From assembly GCF_016703145.1 (NCBI RefSeq), contig NZ_JADJCO010000003.1:558001-622000 (forward strand): a DNA stretch of 64,000 bases. The letters run 5' to 3'. Shown here piece by piece: positions 53,196 to 61,428 of this stretch. The DNA is from Ottowia sp. (lineage in GTDB: Bacteria; Pseudomonadota; Gammaproteobacteria; Burkholderiales; Burkholderiaceae_C). A model generated the notes under the pieces. That model ran no database searches and was not told the origin of the DNA. It worked only from the letters and a program-made list of their open reading frames with translations. Position 1 is the first letter of the stretch; each line of letters opens with the position of its first letter. Made by a program: the position numbers and the translations under genes.

Positions 53196-54317
53196 TTACT
53201 CGGTAAACGATCCCCAGCCGTCGACGTCAGCCGACGGCAGCACGAACGAACGCACCTTCACTTGGTGCTTGCGCAGAAAGTCATGTCGGCCGAGGCGACG
53301 TTGTAGTTGCCCGACGACCAATCCTGGGTGGACCTGAATACGCTGCGCAAACCGCAGCACGCGCTCTTCGGAGAAGTACGGTTGCACCCGGGCGATGAAG
53401 TCGTCAAGTTCGACCGAGGGCACGCAGAAGTCAGCTCCGGCGGCGTTGGCCAGGCGCTCGCACTCCGGAAGCTCCTCCTTCGAGTCACCACCCACATCGG
53501 TGTCGATGACCGGACGGTTCTCGGCCTTGCCGTCTTCGCGCAGGACGTGCTCGATTTCGTGGCGAAGCACGAACCAGAAGTTGTCGATGCGGTCGAACCG
53601 CAGCGTCATGCCGATAACGGGCTTGGCGTCGTCCAGCCAGAAGCACGCCCCGTCCATCTTTGACCCTGCAAGCGATTCGACGAAAACCAGCCGCACACCC
53701 GTTTCGGCAAGGATGCGTGGCGCATGTCGCACCTCTTCAGGCGACAGGATGAGCTTGCGTAGCGCTTCAATGGCCGCGAGCAACTTCGCCTTCGAGTACG
53801 TTGGCACCACTTGTTGATTCGCGATGGCCCGCACCCGAAACAGCCACGCAAGCTGCAACGGCGTGGTGTCTGTCATGGCATGCGTTTTCTTCGCGGCGTG
53901 GCTCAGTTCCGGGACGCTCGAGACGTCCGCGATGTTGAAGAACTCGCAGAAGCGCTGCTCCAACACCTCAACACTCTCGCTGGTGCGGACCCACCCACGG
54001 CGGAGCATTTCGCGCACGGGGAACTGGGTGTACAGGCGCGCTTTGCGGGCCACGTGGTCGTTGGGCACGGTTACCTTGGAGAGCTGGTACTGGCTCTCCA
54101 GGTTCATCCAGTAGTCGGGCGAAGTGCCAAAGGCTTCGCCGAGACCCTTGGCGGTCTCCGGGGTGATGGCCCGCTTGCCAGCAATGAGTTCGCTGATAAG
54201 ACGCGGCGGGCGGTCCAGGATGTCTGCCAGCTCCTGCTGGGTCCAGCTCCGCGCCTCCAGTTCCTCTCGCAGGAACTCGCCAGGCGGGAACACTTCGGCG
54301 GGTACACGTGCGTTCAT
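53196..54317 (-). CDS. higA: HigA-type antitoxin fused to an ImmA/IrrE peptidase domain
   Basis: 373 residues. An XRE helix-turn-helix of the HigA/VapI class covers residues 8-75 (FPPGEFLREELEARSWTQQELADILDRPPRLISELIAGKRAIT). The C-terminal ImmA/IrrE domain has FWFVLRHEIEHVLRE, an HExxH zinc motif near residue 240, and a following Glu. It would repress its own operon and neutralise HigB, and the protease domain may destroy a repressor on stress. ATG 54317 lies 16 bp after the HigB-like gene. This peptidase-fused form is longer than plain HigA (about 100 residues). Confidence 0.85.
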   Translation of the reverse strand: MNARVPAEVFPPGEFLREELEARSWTQQELADILDRPPRLISELIAGKRAITPETAKGLGEAFGTSPDYWMNLESQYQLSKVTVPNDHVARKARLYTQFPVREMLRRGWVRTSESVEVLEQRFCEFFNIADVSSVPELSHAAKKTHAMTDTTPLQLAWLFRVRAIANQQVVPTYSKAKLLAAIEALRKLILSPEEVRHAPRILAETGVRLVFVESLAGSKMDGACFWLDDAKPVIGMTLRFDRIDNFWFVLRHEIEHVLREDGKAENRPVIDTDVGGDSKEELPECERLANAAGADFCVPSVELDDFIARVQPYFSEERVLRFAQRIQVHPGLVVGQLQRRLGRHDFLRKHQVKVRSFVLPSADVDGWGSFTE

Positions 54318-54333
54318 AGGTTCTCCAAAACTT

Positions 54334-54630
54334 CTAGTGGTAGTCAACGATTTCGACGATTCCAACGACCTTGCAGGGATGGGCGCCGCGGATTTCCAGG
54401 ATCAGGCGCCACTGCAGATTGAGCCGCACCGAATGCTGACCTTGCCGGTCTGCCTTCAGCTTCTCGAAGTGAAGCGACTTCAGCTGCATGAAGTCGCGCT
54501 CGTCCCGAGCAGCGCGAATCTGCTGCATCCGTTTTCGGTACGCCCGAACGACCTCTTGCGCGTGGCCTGCCGTGAATTGCGGATCGGTCTCGAGGCGGTC
54601 TAAGTCGTCATCGTCAAACTCAACTTCCAT
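54334..54630 (-). CDS. higB: HigB/RelE-type toxin
   Basis: 98 residues: FDDDDLDRLETDPQFTAGHAQEVVRAYRKRMQQI at the start, SLHFEKLKADRQGQHSVRLNLQWRLILEI in the core, and VGIVEIVDYH at the end, the RelE/HigB order in which the R-L-N-x-x-W-R-L strand and the closing I-V-D-Y-H are typical. Such toxins cut mRNA on the ribosome. The toxin gene precedes the antitoxin gene, as in higBA loci. A palindromic operator lies just upstream. Confidence 0.85.
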   Translation of the reverse strand: MEVEFDDDDLDRLETDPQFTAGHAQEVVRAYRKRMQQIRAARDERDFMQLKSLHFEKLKADRQGQHSVRLNLQWRLILEIRGAHPCKVVGIVEIVDYH

Positions 54631-54660
54631 CTCGAAAGTCTATCCAAGAGTTCTGCATTA

Positions 54661-54698
54661 GTCAACACCATCTTTACACATGGTGTAATGATGGTGTT
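54661..54698. promoter_or_regulatory. Probable HigA operator
   Basis: ACACCAT (54665-54671) and ATGGTGT (54680-54686) form an inverted repeat with an 8-bp spacer, and ATGGTGT recurs directly at 54691-54697. It lies 35-67 bp upstream of the higB start in an A/T-rich patch, the expected place for autoregulation by the HigBA complex. Confidence 0.7.
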
Positions 54699-54799
54699 AT
54701 TCAATGTGGCGTAATTGCCAAGCAACTCCCCACACTGGGAGCTACGGCTAGTTCGCAAGCGTCGACGGTGGAAGGCGAGCTGTTCAGCAAAGGTCTGGG

Positions 54800-55003
54800 G
54801 TGTCGCGCGAGACGCTGCGTCGGTTGGAAAAGGCGACGCCACGATTGCGTGTCCTCGGGCTGGAGCGCGACGTGGATCGTCTGGCCACCGACGATGAACT
54901 GGCGCGCAAGCGGCAGGACCTCGAACTACAGGGTTCCCGGCACGACGCAGCTCTGCCCGGACTGACAGAACTGGTTCCAAATAAAGCGGCTTTCTCGCTA
55001 TAA
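54800..55003 (+). pseudogene. XRE-family regulator remnant
   Basis: The frame GVSRETLRRLEKATPRLRVLGLERDVDRLATDDELARKRQDLEL contains the second helix of an HTH and the following linker of a HipB-like regulator. The first helix (SKGLG) is in another frame immediately upstream (about 54780), and no start codon with a full domain exists. It is probably a decayed gene at the right edge of element X. 55004-55110 holds nothing recognisable. Confidence 0.45.
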
Positions 55004-55118
55004 ACTGCAGCAACATTGGTGTGTGCTGAGCACTACGCCTGAACAATGCACCTCGCCATGGGCCTCCCCGCACATCTTCTCCGCCGGCATTTGCCCATGA
55101 CCGCGCAGCCGGTAGCGG

Positions 55119-55220
55119 TTTCGCACCTTATGGCTGCAACTTTCGCAGCTTATGCTTCGCGGGAACGCGTAAGTTGTTGATTCATAAGTGGGCGGTGTCG
55201 CATCTTATGAAACGCTCAAC
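55119..55220 (-). repeat. Right end of element X: terminal repeat with three 15-bp motifs
   Basis: Minus-oriented motif copies at 55119-55133 (complement CCATAAGGTGCGAAA), 55141-55155 (GCATAAGCTGCGAAA) and about 55196-55210 (TCATAAGATGCGACA), the first two exactly 22 bp apart. The end reads GCTCAACA at 55214-55221. The same three-site layout with an intervening GTTGATTCATA block occurs at 28107-28209, the right end of element Y. Confidence 0.85.
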
Positions 55221-55227
55221 AGGGCGG

Positions 55228-55572
55228 TGTAGAGCGAGGCATAAGACGCGAAACGGCGAGGCAAAAGTTGCGAAATCTATGGAAGTTCGTTTTTCATAGA
55301 AGATGCCTAACGACCTTCTCCCCTACCAACGTCCCCTCCTTGATCCGGAGGCTTACCGAGAGGAACCATAGGTGCCAATTGACCAAGCCAATCTACGAAA
55401 CGCAGCTCGGCGCTCTGGCGTGCAGGCGGGCGTTGTTAAGCGGGCGAGCCAAAGGACCGCATTTCTCTGTCATAGCCACCATGACCGTGAACTAGCTTTG
55501 GGTCTCCAAGCCTACTTGCGGGAGCACGGGCTGGACCTTTACATCGACTGGCAAGACGCAGCCATGCCACTA
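55228..55572 (+). mobile_element. Element Y, left-hand part
   Basis: Starts TGTAGAGCGAGG at 55228, next to the 5-bp flank GGCGG (55223-55227), only 7 bp from the X right end. Motif copies are at 55239-55253 and 55261-55275, 22 bp apart. The part ends at the IS630 inserted into the TIR gene; the rest of Y is at 28107-31151 in inverted orientation. Confidence 0.75.
55372..55572 (+). pseudogene. First TIR-domain protein, 5' part (3' part is at 30856-31152)
   Basis: From GTG 55372: MPIDQANLRNAARRSGVQAG, then the TIR opening KRASQRTAFLCHSHHDRELALGLQAYLREHGLDLYIDWQDAAMP. FLCHSHHD is box 1 of bacterial TIR domains. The frame meets IS630 at CTAG and would continue LEPNAETANKLRQRI from 31152 on the minus strand. 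The gene is therefore inactive as it stands. It is the first gene after the Y left end. Confidence 0.85.
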
Positions 55573-56763
55573 GTACATCAACACGCAAATTTCGGAACGA
55601 AATGCGTAGCGAGTTTCTGATCCGCATCCTGTCGAGTGAACCGCCATTCGATGGTTCGTCGCTGGTCGTTGCGCGCCTGCTGCCAAGCATCAACCTCGGA
55701 TCGCAGCAGGTCGCGGTTGGGGATTCGCCGGTCCAGGCATTGACGACTCAAGATGCCGATCTCGATCTCCGCCATGTTCAGCCAACTCGCGTGCTTGGGT
55801 GTGTGGTGGAACTGCACGCGACGCAAGAGCCTTGCGGCCGCGCGCCGGCCCAGCACATCGTCGAAGCACTTTCTGAAGTGAGTGTTCAGGTTGTCCAGCA
55901 CCAGATGAACACGGCGTGCCTGGGCGTATGCGCCGGTGAGAAGCTCGCCGATGAAGGCCACGAAGTCAACCTTGCCCCGGTGCGCGGTGACCGAGACGAT
56001 GCGCTGGCCGGCCTTGGGTTCCACGGCCACGAACAGATTGGTGGTGCCGTGGCGCTTGTACTCGTAGTCCTGTTTGAGCGGGCTGTGCGAGGCCATGGGC
56101 AGCGCCTCGCGACCGTGACCGAGGAGTTGCAAAGCTCTTCTCGTCGATGCAGATCACGGGTTCGGCCTTGGACACCGGCCGCGCATACAGCTCGAGCAGG
56201 TTGTACATGCGCGCGCGGTACTCCTCGGTCAACGCCCCGATGCACCACATCAGTCGGCGCCAGGGCTTGAGGTCGTTTTTGAGCATGCGTCGCACGGTTT
56301 CCCGACTCACCGTGCCCAGACCGGGCTCCTGGCGGGCAGCACGTTCGAGTTCGACCATCGTCCAGCGCTGCCGGCCCTTGGGAGGCGCCGAGCAGGCCAG
56401 TGCCGTCACCCGCGCTTGGGCGTCGGTGTCATACCGCGGAGGTCGACCCGAGCGCGCCACGTCGAACACCGCCAGGTCGACCCCACCTTGCAGATACGCC
56501 GCGCGGGTGCGCCACACGGCGGTGCGACCGATGCCCAGCACGGCCATGATCCGGGCCTCCGGGATGCCCCGATCCAGGCATGACAGCACATGAGCGCGAT
56601 TGACCTCCCGCGAAGAATGAACACCCTTGCTGCGAATTTCCTCGATGACCGAGCGATCCTCCTCGCTCAAGTGCAGTTCGGTCTGGCGCATGACAACTCC
56701 TTCGTGAGCCAAGTGGCAACGAATGGAGTCTATTCATGTTTCGTTAATTACGTGTCAATGTAC
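55573..56763 (-). mobile_element. IS630-family insertion sequence, copy 2
   Basis: A 1191-bp inverted copy of the element at 31152-32343, again flanked by CTAG on both sides (55570-55573 and 56763-56766). The left flank is the 5' half of a TIR gene and the right flank the continuation of a PLD-helicase gene. Differences from copy 1 are few and include the A-run length and one extra T near 56133. Confidence 0.9.
55578..56691 (-). pseudogene. IS630-family transposase, copy 2, frameshifted
   Basis: From ATG 56691 the frame passes the A-run (five A) and reads RRMLKNDLKPWRRLMWCIGALTEEYRARMYNLLELYARPVSKAEPVICIDEKSF. It then breaks at one extra T near 56133, where copy 1 has the correct ICIDEKSLQLLGHG. 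The remaining DDE domain is in another frame. Each copy is thus broken at a different place; a composite would be a normal-length transposase. Confidence 0.85.
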
Positions 56764-57432
56764 TAGGCCTGTCCGACACACCCAACATAGAACTAAACCT
56801 CATTGTCGATGGCGACCGCGACAGGGCGGACCTCAAACAATGGTTCGATGAAATCTGGGGCGACGAAAAACTGGTCGCCGATGTCAAGGCCGATGTTCTA
56901 CGCTACCTGGAGCAGCTTTACGTCGATCATGCGCCAGAGTTCGTCTACTTCAAAACGCTCTATCACGTGTTCGAGCGCTTCCTGTCCGGGCAGGAAGCCG
57001 ATGCTGCGCTATTCGACCAGACCGCCATCATCGACACCGAGATCTGGAAGGCTTTGTTTGACTTCCAGAAAGACGGCGTCAAAGGCGCCATCCACAAGAT
57101 CAACCAGCACAACGGCTGCATCTTGGCCGACAGCGTGGGTCTGGGCAAGAGCTACTCGGCGCTGGCCGTCATCAAGTACCACGAGCTGCGCAACCACCGC
57201 GTGCTGGTGCTGTGCCCCAAGAAGCTACGTGACAACTGGACGGTCTATCTCGCCCAGAACAACAGCGAACTGAATCCATTTCTCAAGGATCGCTTCGCTT
57301 ACACCGTGCTCTCGCACACTGACCTGTCGCGTGACAGCGGCCGCGTCGATGGCATTGACCTGGCAACGCTCAACTGGGGCAACTTCGACCTGATCGTCAT
57401 CGACGAATCGCACAACTTCCGCAACAACACCA
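56764..57432 (+). pseudogene. PLD-SNF2 helicase, middle part
   Basis: Continues the frame from the IS630 border: GLSDTPNIELNLIVDGDRDRADLKQWFDEIWGDEKL, then the helicase core WKALFDFQKDGVKGAIHKI, Walker A CILADSVGLGKSYSALAVIKY, VLVLCPKKLRDNW and the DESH box LIVIDESHNFRNNT. It stops being helicase at 57432, where the frame runs directly into a truncated IS66 tnpB. The N-terminal part is at 32347-32796 and a C-terminal part at 59467. Confidence 0.85.
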
Positions 57433-57710
57433 GCCTGCTTGCGCGCGTGGTCCAGGTCTTTGGCGCCGCCCACGCACACCACGGCTATCTCTTCGCCAAC
57501 GTCCGGGCCAACCGCATCAAGCTGGTGGTGCACGACGGCTTCGGCGTATGGTGCGCCACGCGGCGCCTGCACCTGGGCGGCTTCGTGTGGCCGCGTCAAG
57601 GTGCGGCGGGCGCCTCTTGCATCACGCTCACGCGCGAACAGTTCGACGCCTTGGTGCTGGGGCTGCCTTGGCAACGCCTGGAGCAACTCAAGACCATCAC
57701 GCGGATGTGA
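57433..57710 (+). pseudogene. IS66 accessory protein TnpB, 5'-truncated
   Basis: SLLARVVQVFGAAHAHHGYLFANVRANRIKLVVHDGFGVWCATRRLH and LVLGLPWQRLEQ are the TnpB (Orf2) core. About 20 N-terminal residues are lost and the frame is fused to the helicase. Confidence 0.85.
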
Positions 57711-57776
57711 GCCGCAGGCAAGGCAATCCGAGAATGTCCGATGGCGTTGTAGTGGTCGGCATTCCACAATCAAGAC

Positions 57777-59413
57777 ATGCTCGATCTGCACGCACTCAAG
57801 GCCCAGGACCTGCGTGCCCTGGACCCTGCTGCGATGGCCCGGCTCGCCGAGCAGATGCTTGCGCACATGGCCGAGCAAACGAGGCAGATCGACGCGCGCG
57901 ACCAGCAGATCGCCCAGCAGGCGCAGGCGCTCAAGTTCAAGGACGCCAGGATCGAGCGCATCACGTTCGAGCTGGCGCGGCTGAAGGCCTGGAGGTTCGG
58001 CGCCAGGACCGAGGCCATGAACGCCGAGCAGCGCCAGTTATTCGAGGAGACACTGGCCGAGGATCAAGCCAGCCTGGAGGCCCAGCTCCATGCCCTGCAG
58101 GGCAAGGGTAGCCAGGCATCGGCACCGCCAGCCGACGGACAGGCCCCGCGCAAGCCGCGTCGCCAGGCGCTGCCCGAACACCTGCGCCGTGTCGAGCATC
58201 GCCACGAACCCGAAAGCACCTTGTGCCCATCCTTCGGCTGCGGCCAGCCCATGACGCGCATCGGCGAGGACGTCTCGGAGCGGCTGGACATCGTGCCGGC
58301 GGAGTTCTTCGTGCACCGCCACATCCGCGGCAAGTGGGTTTGCAAGTGCTGCCTGCGCAAGGGCGAAGGCAGCCTCGTGCAGGAGAGCGTGCTGCCGCAG
58401 ATCATCGACAAGGGCCAGCCCACGGCCGGGTTGCTCGCGCACACGCTGGTCAGCCGCTTCGTGGACCACCTGCCGTATTACCGGCAAGAGCAGATCAACG
58501 CCCGCTCGGGCGTGCACACGCCGCGCTCCACGCTGGCGGCCTGGTCCGGCGCGGCCAGCGCCAGCTTGATGCCCCTGTACGAGGCGCACCGCGCCTTCGT
58601 GCTGGGCGCTGCGGTGCTGCACGCCGACGAGATACCGGTGCGGATGCCCGATCCCGGGGCGGGCAAGACCGTCAAGGCCTATGTGCGGGCTTATGCCAGA
58701 GGCGAGCATGACGCGATGCCGGGTGTCATCTACGACTTCTGCCGAGGTCGGGGCTCCAGATACCCAGCCGACTTCCTGTCCCAATGGGGGGGCACGCTCA
58801 GTTGCGACGATTACGCAGGCTACGACGCCGTGTTCAAACGCCAGGGTTGTATCGAGGCGGGATGCCTGGCACATGCGCGGCGCAAGTTCGATGAACTGGC
58901 CAAGGCCCACACCAGCCCCGTGGCCGAGCAAGCCCTGCAGCGCATCGCGTGGCTGTACCGCGTCGAGACCCCAGGCGCGTGGAAAGACGAATGCTGAGCG
59001 GCTGGCGCACCGGCAGCAGCATGCCCAGCCGCTTAGGGACGAATTGCACGCTTGGTTATGCCTGGAGCGCGCACGCGTGCCCGACGGCAGCGGCATCGCT
59101 GCGGCGCTGGACTACAGCCTCAGACGTTGGCAGGCATTGGGGCGATTCCTGCACGATGGCGCGGTAAGCATCGACAACAACCATATCGAGAACCCTCATG
59201 CGCCCCTGGGCGATGGGCAGGAAGGCATGGTGGTTCGCCGGCAGTGAACTGGCCGGCCAGCGTGCGGCCAAGGTCATGAGTCTGGTGCACTCGGCCAAGT
59301 TGCATGGGCACGATCCATGGGCTTACCTCAAGGATGTGCTCGAGCGGCTGCTCTCGCACCCCAACCACCGCATCGACGAACTGTTGCCGCACCGCTGGAT
59401 GCCTGCCGCTTGA
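57777..59413 (+). pseudogene. IS66 transposase TnpC, frameshifted twice
   Basis: From ATG 57777 the N-terminal coiled coil (MLAHMAEQTRQIDARDQQIAQQAQAL) and zinc-finger-like region (CPSFGCGQPM, WVCKCC) lead into the DDE domain: VLHADEIPVRMPDPG, LSCDDYAGYDAVF, CLAHARRKFDEL. The frame breaks near 58970. It continues ARGKTNAERLAHRQQHAQPL to SIDNNHIEN near 59196, then shifts again by one base to RPWAMGRKAWWFAGSELAGQRAA and ELLPHRWMPA at 59413. It is inactive as sequenced. Confidence 0.88.
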
Positions 59414-59466
59414 GGACTTCTGCGCTCAGTCTTGCCAGCGTCAAGAGGGGATCGCCAGCCGCTTAC

Positions 59467-60052
59467 GCTTTCTCTCCTACGACAAGTTGAACGACGAGAT
59501 CGACAATTACCAGCTTTCCATCTTCAAGCCGTCCAAGTACGTGCTGGAAGCGTTCAAGGCGCAATACGAAGACCACCGCGTCCAGAATTTCAGCCAGGAA
59601 AACCGGGAGAAGTTCCTGATCGGCATGATGAAGGTGAACTTCCTCAAGCGCCTGGAAAGCTCTGTGCGCGCCTTCGCCATCACCATGGAGCGCACCGTCG
59701 GCAAGATCGAAGATCTGGAAGAACGGCTCAAGCCGTTCCTGCAACATCAAGCCGAGACGGCGGAAGACATCCAGCCTGATTTCTTCGTGGAACCAACCGA
59801 AGAAGACGAAGAACTGGCCCAGGCCTTCCAGGCGGGAGCCAAGCTCAAGTACCGCATGGAGCATATGGACGTGGCCGCCTGGCTGGCCGATCTGGCCACC
59901 GATAAGCAACAGCTTTCGCTGCTGGCCGATGCGGCCCAAGCTGTCGATGCATCGCGCGATGCCAAGCTCGCCGAACTCAAACGCCTGATCGAGCACAAGG
60001 TGCGCCACCCCAGCACCAACACGCGGGGCGAAGAAAACCGCAAAGTCATCCA
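59467..60052 (+). pseudogene. PLD-SNF2 helicase, C-terminal part
   Basis: After the IS66 right end the frame reads FLSYDKLNDEIDNYQLSIFKPSKYVLEAF, NREKFLIGMMKVNFLKRLESSVRAFAITMERT, EDIQPDFFVEPTEEDEELAQAF and DAKLAELKRLIEHKVRHPSTNTRGEENRKVI, the region between the two RecA-like lobes of such helicases. The second lobe itself is missing: at about 60053 the frame continues in an unrelated ATP-binding protein, so a deletion fused them in frame. Confidence 0.75.
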
Positions 60053-60614
60053 TTCGATCTACGCGGGGCAGGCTCGGCGCTACTTCCCCCTGCCGGACTA
60101 CGACCTGAGCGACCCTGGCGCGGTCAAGCTGACGATTTATGGCGGTGTGGTCGATCCGGCTTACAGCCGCCTGTTAATTCAGAAGACCGATTTACCGTTG
60201 GCGGATGTGCTGGCGCTGGATCGTGTGCAGAAGAAGCTGCCCATCCCGGACGAGGCCGCAGCCCGCCTGCGGCGCGGTGGCTTGATCGAAGGCCGCAAGC
60301 CCAACTACCACGTGTCGGCCACCGTGGCCGAGGCGACGGCGAGCAAGGCTGACTACATTCGCACCCGGGCGCAGGACGATGCCTTCTACGCCAAGCTGTT
60401 GACCGACTATTTGGATAAGTTCGGGCAGGCGAACCGCGCGGAGATCAACAAGCTGTTGATGGGCAAGCTGAGCGATGCGCTGGATGACAAGCAAAAGTCC
60501 AACAAGGTCAGCAGCCTGTTAACCAAGCTTCGCTGCCAGGGAGTGATCGGGAATATGGGTTCTGATACGGCCCCTTGCTGGCGAAAGACAGAGAGAATTT
60601 CAAAGAGAAATTAG
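60053..60614 (+). pseudogene. AlbA_2/Schlafen-type ATP-binding protein, C-terminal fragment
   Basis: RRYFPLPDYDLSDPGAVKLTIYGGVVDPAYSRLLIQKTDLPLADVLALDRVQKKLPI, then RLRRGGLIEGRKPNYHVSA and DYLDKFGQANRAEINKLLMGKLSDALDDKQK match the C-terminal winged-helix part of AlbA_2-domain putative regulators common in restriction and defence loci. The N-terminal AlbA_2 domain is missing. It is fused in frame to the helicase fragment and its own end is replaced by another fragment near 60585. Confidence 0.7.
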
Positions 60615-60745
60615 AGATTTTCAGAGAGATTGGCAATTATGTCCATATAAATCAACAGCTTATGTCTCTGAGTCGGCGCTCGCCGTCAGAGCTTGTGGAC
60701 AGCGCCTCTTTGCATAGGAAATTGATCTCTGGCCGGTATGGATAG
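60575..60745 (+). pseudogene. AT-richer gene fragment, C-terminal
   Basis: A frame with no start reads LLAKDRENFKEKLEIFREIGNYVHINQQLMSLSRRSPSELVDSASLHRKLISGRYG and a TAG stop. It is Lys/Glu/Ile-rich and more A/T-rich than its surroundings, which looks like the natural end of a lost gene. No family is recognised. It marks another deletion junction. Confidence 0.4.
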
Positions 60746-60790
60746 TCGGTCAGTAGCTCTCAATTTCAGAGCGCAGCGCGATGCGCCGGC

Positions 60791-61348
60791 TCAGTGTCCC
60801 TCGAACCCCACCAGCGTGAACAGCGCCAGCCCCGATGCCCGCAGCCGCGCCGAGCCGCCGAGTTCGGGCAGATCGACGATGGCGGCGCCCTCGGTCACGA
60901 TGGCGCCCTGCTTTTCCAGCAGCCGCCGGCCCGCCATCATGGTGCCGCCGGTGGCGATCAGGTCGTCGATCAGCAGCACCCGGTCGCCGGATTTGACGGC
61001 GTCGGTGTGCAGCTCGACGGTGGCGCTGCCGTATTCCAGCTCGTAGGTTTCTTCCACCGTGGTGAAGGGCAGCTTGCCCTTCTTGCGGATGGGCACGAAG
61101 CCCACGCCCAGCTCGTAGGCCACCACCGAGCCGATGATGAAGCCGCGCGCGTCCAGCCCGGCCACCACGTCGGGGCGCAGCTCGGGCGCCATGTAGCGGT
61201 GCACGAAGGCGTCGATCAGCACGCGGAACACGCGCGGGTTCTGCAGCAGCGGCGTGATGTCGCGGAACTGCACGCCCGGGGCCGGCCAGTCGGGCACGGT
61301 GCGGATGTGCTGGCGCAGGTAGTCGGTGACGGACAGGGGGGTGGTCAT
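60791..61348 (-). CDS. apt: Adenine phosphoribosyltransferase
   Basis: 185 residues. It has the Apt pattern: YLRQHIRTVPDWPAPGVQFRDITPLLQNP, GLDARGFIIGSVVAYELGVGFVPIRKKGKLP, and the PRPP loop VLLIDDLIATGGTMMAGRRLLEK near residue 125. It salvages adenine to AMP with PRPP. ATG 61348 begins MTTPLSVTDYLRQHI, the expected start; the frame runs on upstream through antisense of kefB and is not coding. It lies 80 bp after the kefB stop on the same strand. Confidence 0.95.
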   Translation of the reverse strand: MTTPLSVTDYLRQHIRTVPDWPAPGVQFRDITPLLQNPRVFRVLIDAFVHRYMAPELRPDVVAGLDARGFIIGSVVAYELGVGFVPIRKKGKLPFTTVEETYELEYGSATVELHTDAVKSGDRVLLIDDLIATGGTMMAGRRLLEKQGAIVTEGAAIVDLPELGGSARLRASGLALFTLVGFEGH

Positions 61349-61428
61349 GGGCGTGGGTGAAGGGGGTCCGGGGGACGGTGCCATTGTGCCGCGCGCCTTG
61401 GTATTCGCCTTGGGAGCGGCCCGGCGGC

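Larger units (their letters stand above)
45070..55220. mobile_element. Element X: about 10.15-kb island with Tn7/Mu-type ends inserted after gyrB
   Basis: Bounded by inward-facing arrays of the 15-bp motif (two copies left, three right, 22-bp phasing) and TGT/ACA-like tips. AGGGC adjoins both ends (45065-45069; 55221-55225, the latter overlapping a terminal A). Cargo is a sigma-like protein, an unknown protein, an ImmA-UvrD fusion, a truncated exonuclease, a HAD protein, multi-HTH proteins, a WYL-like protein and a higBA pair. No intact transposase genes are visible. The 3' end of gyrB as target, and a possible TniQ-like remnant at 50799, suggest a decayed or trans-mobilised Tn7-like element. 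Confidence 0.7.
57433..59466 (+). mobile_element. IS66-family element, left end missing
   Basis: Contains the 3' part of tnpB, a frameshifted tnpC and a right end AGCCGCTTAC at 59457-59466, the complement of the GTAAGCGGCT-type IS66 terminus. The left end, tnpA and the start of tnpB are absent, so the left side is a deletion junction with the helicase gene rather than a transposition border. Confidence 0.8.

Noticed and set aside
45070..55220. Element X considered a prophage or ICE
   Set aside because: No integrase, portal, capsid, relaxase or conjugation genes are present, and its borders are transposon-type rather than tRNA att sites.
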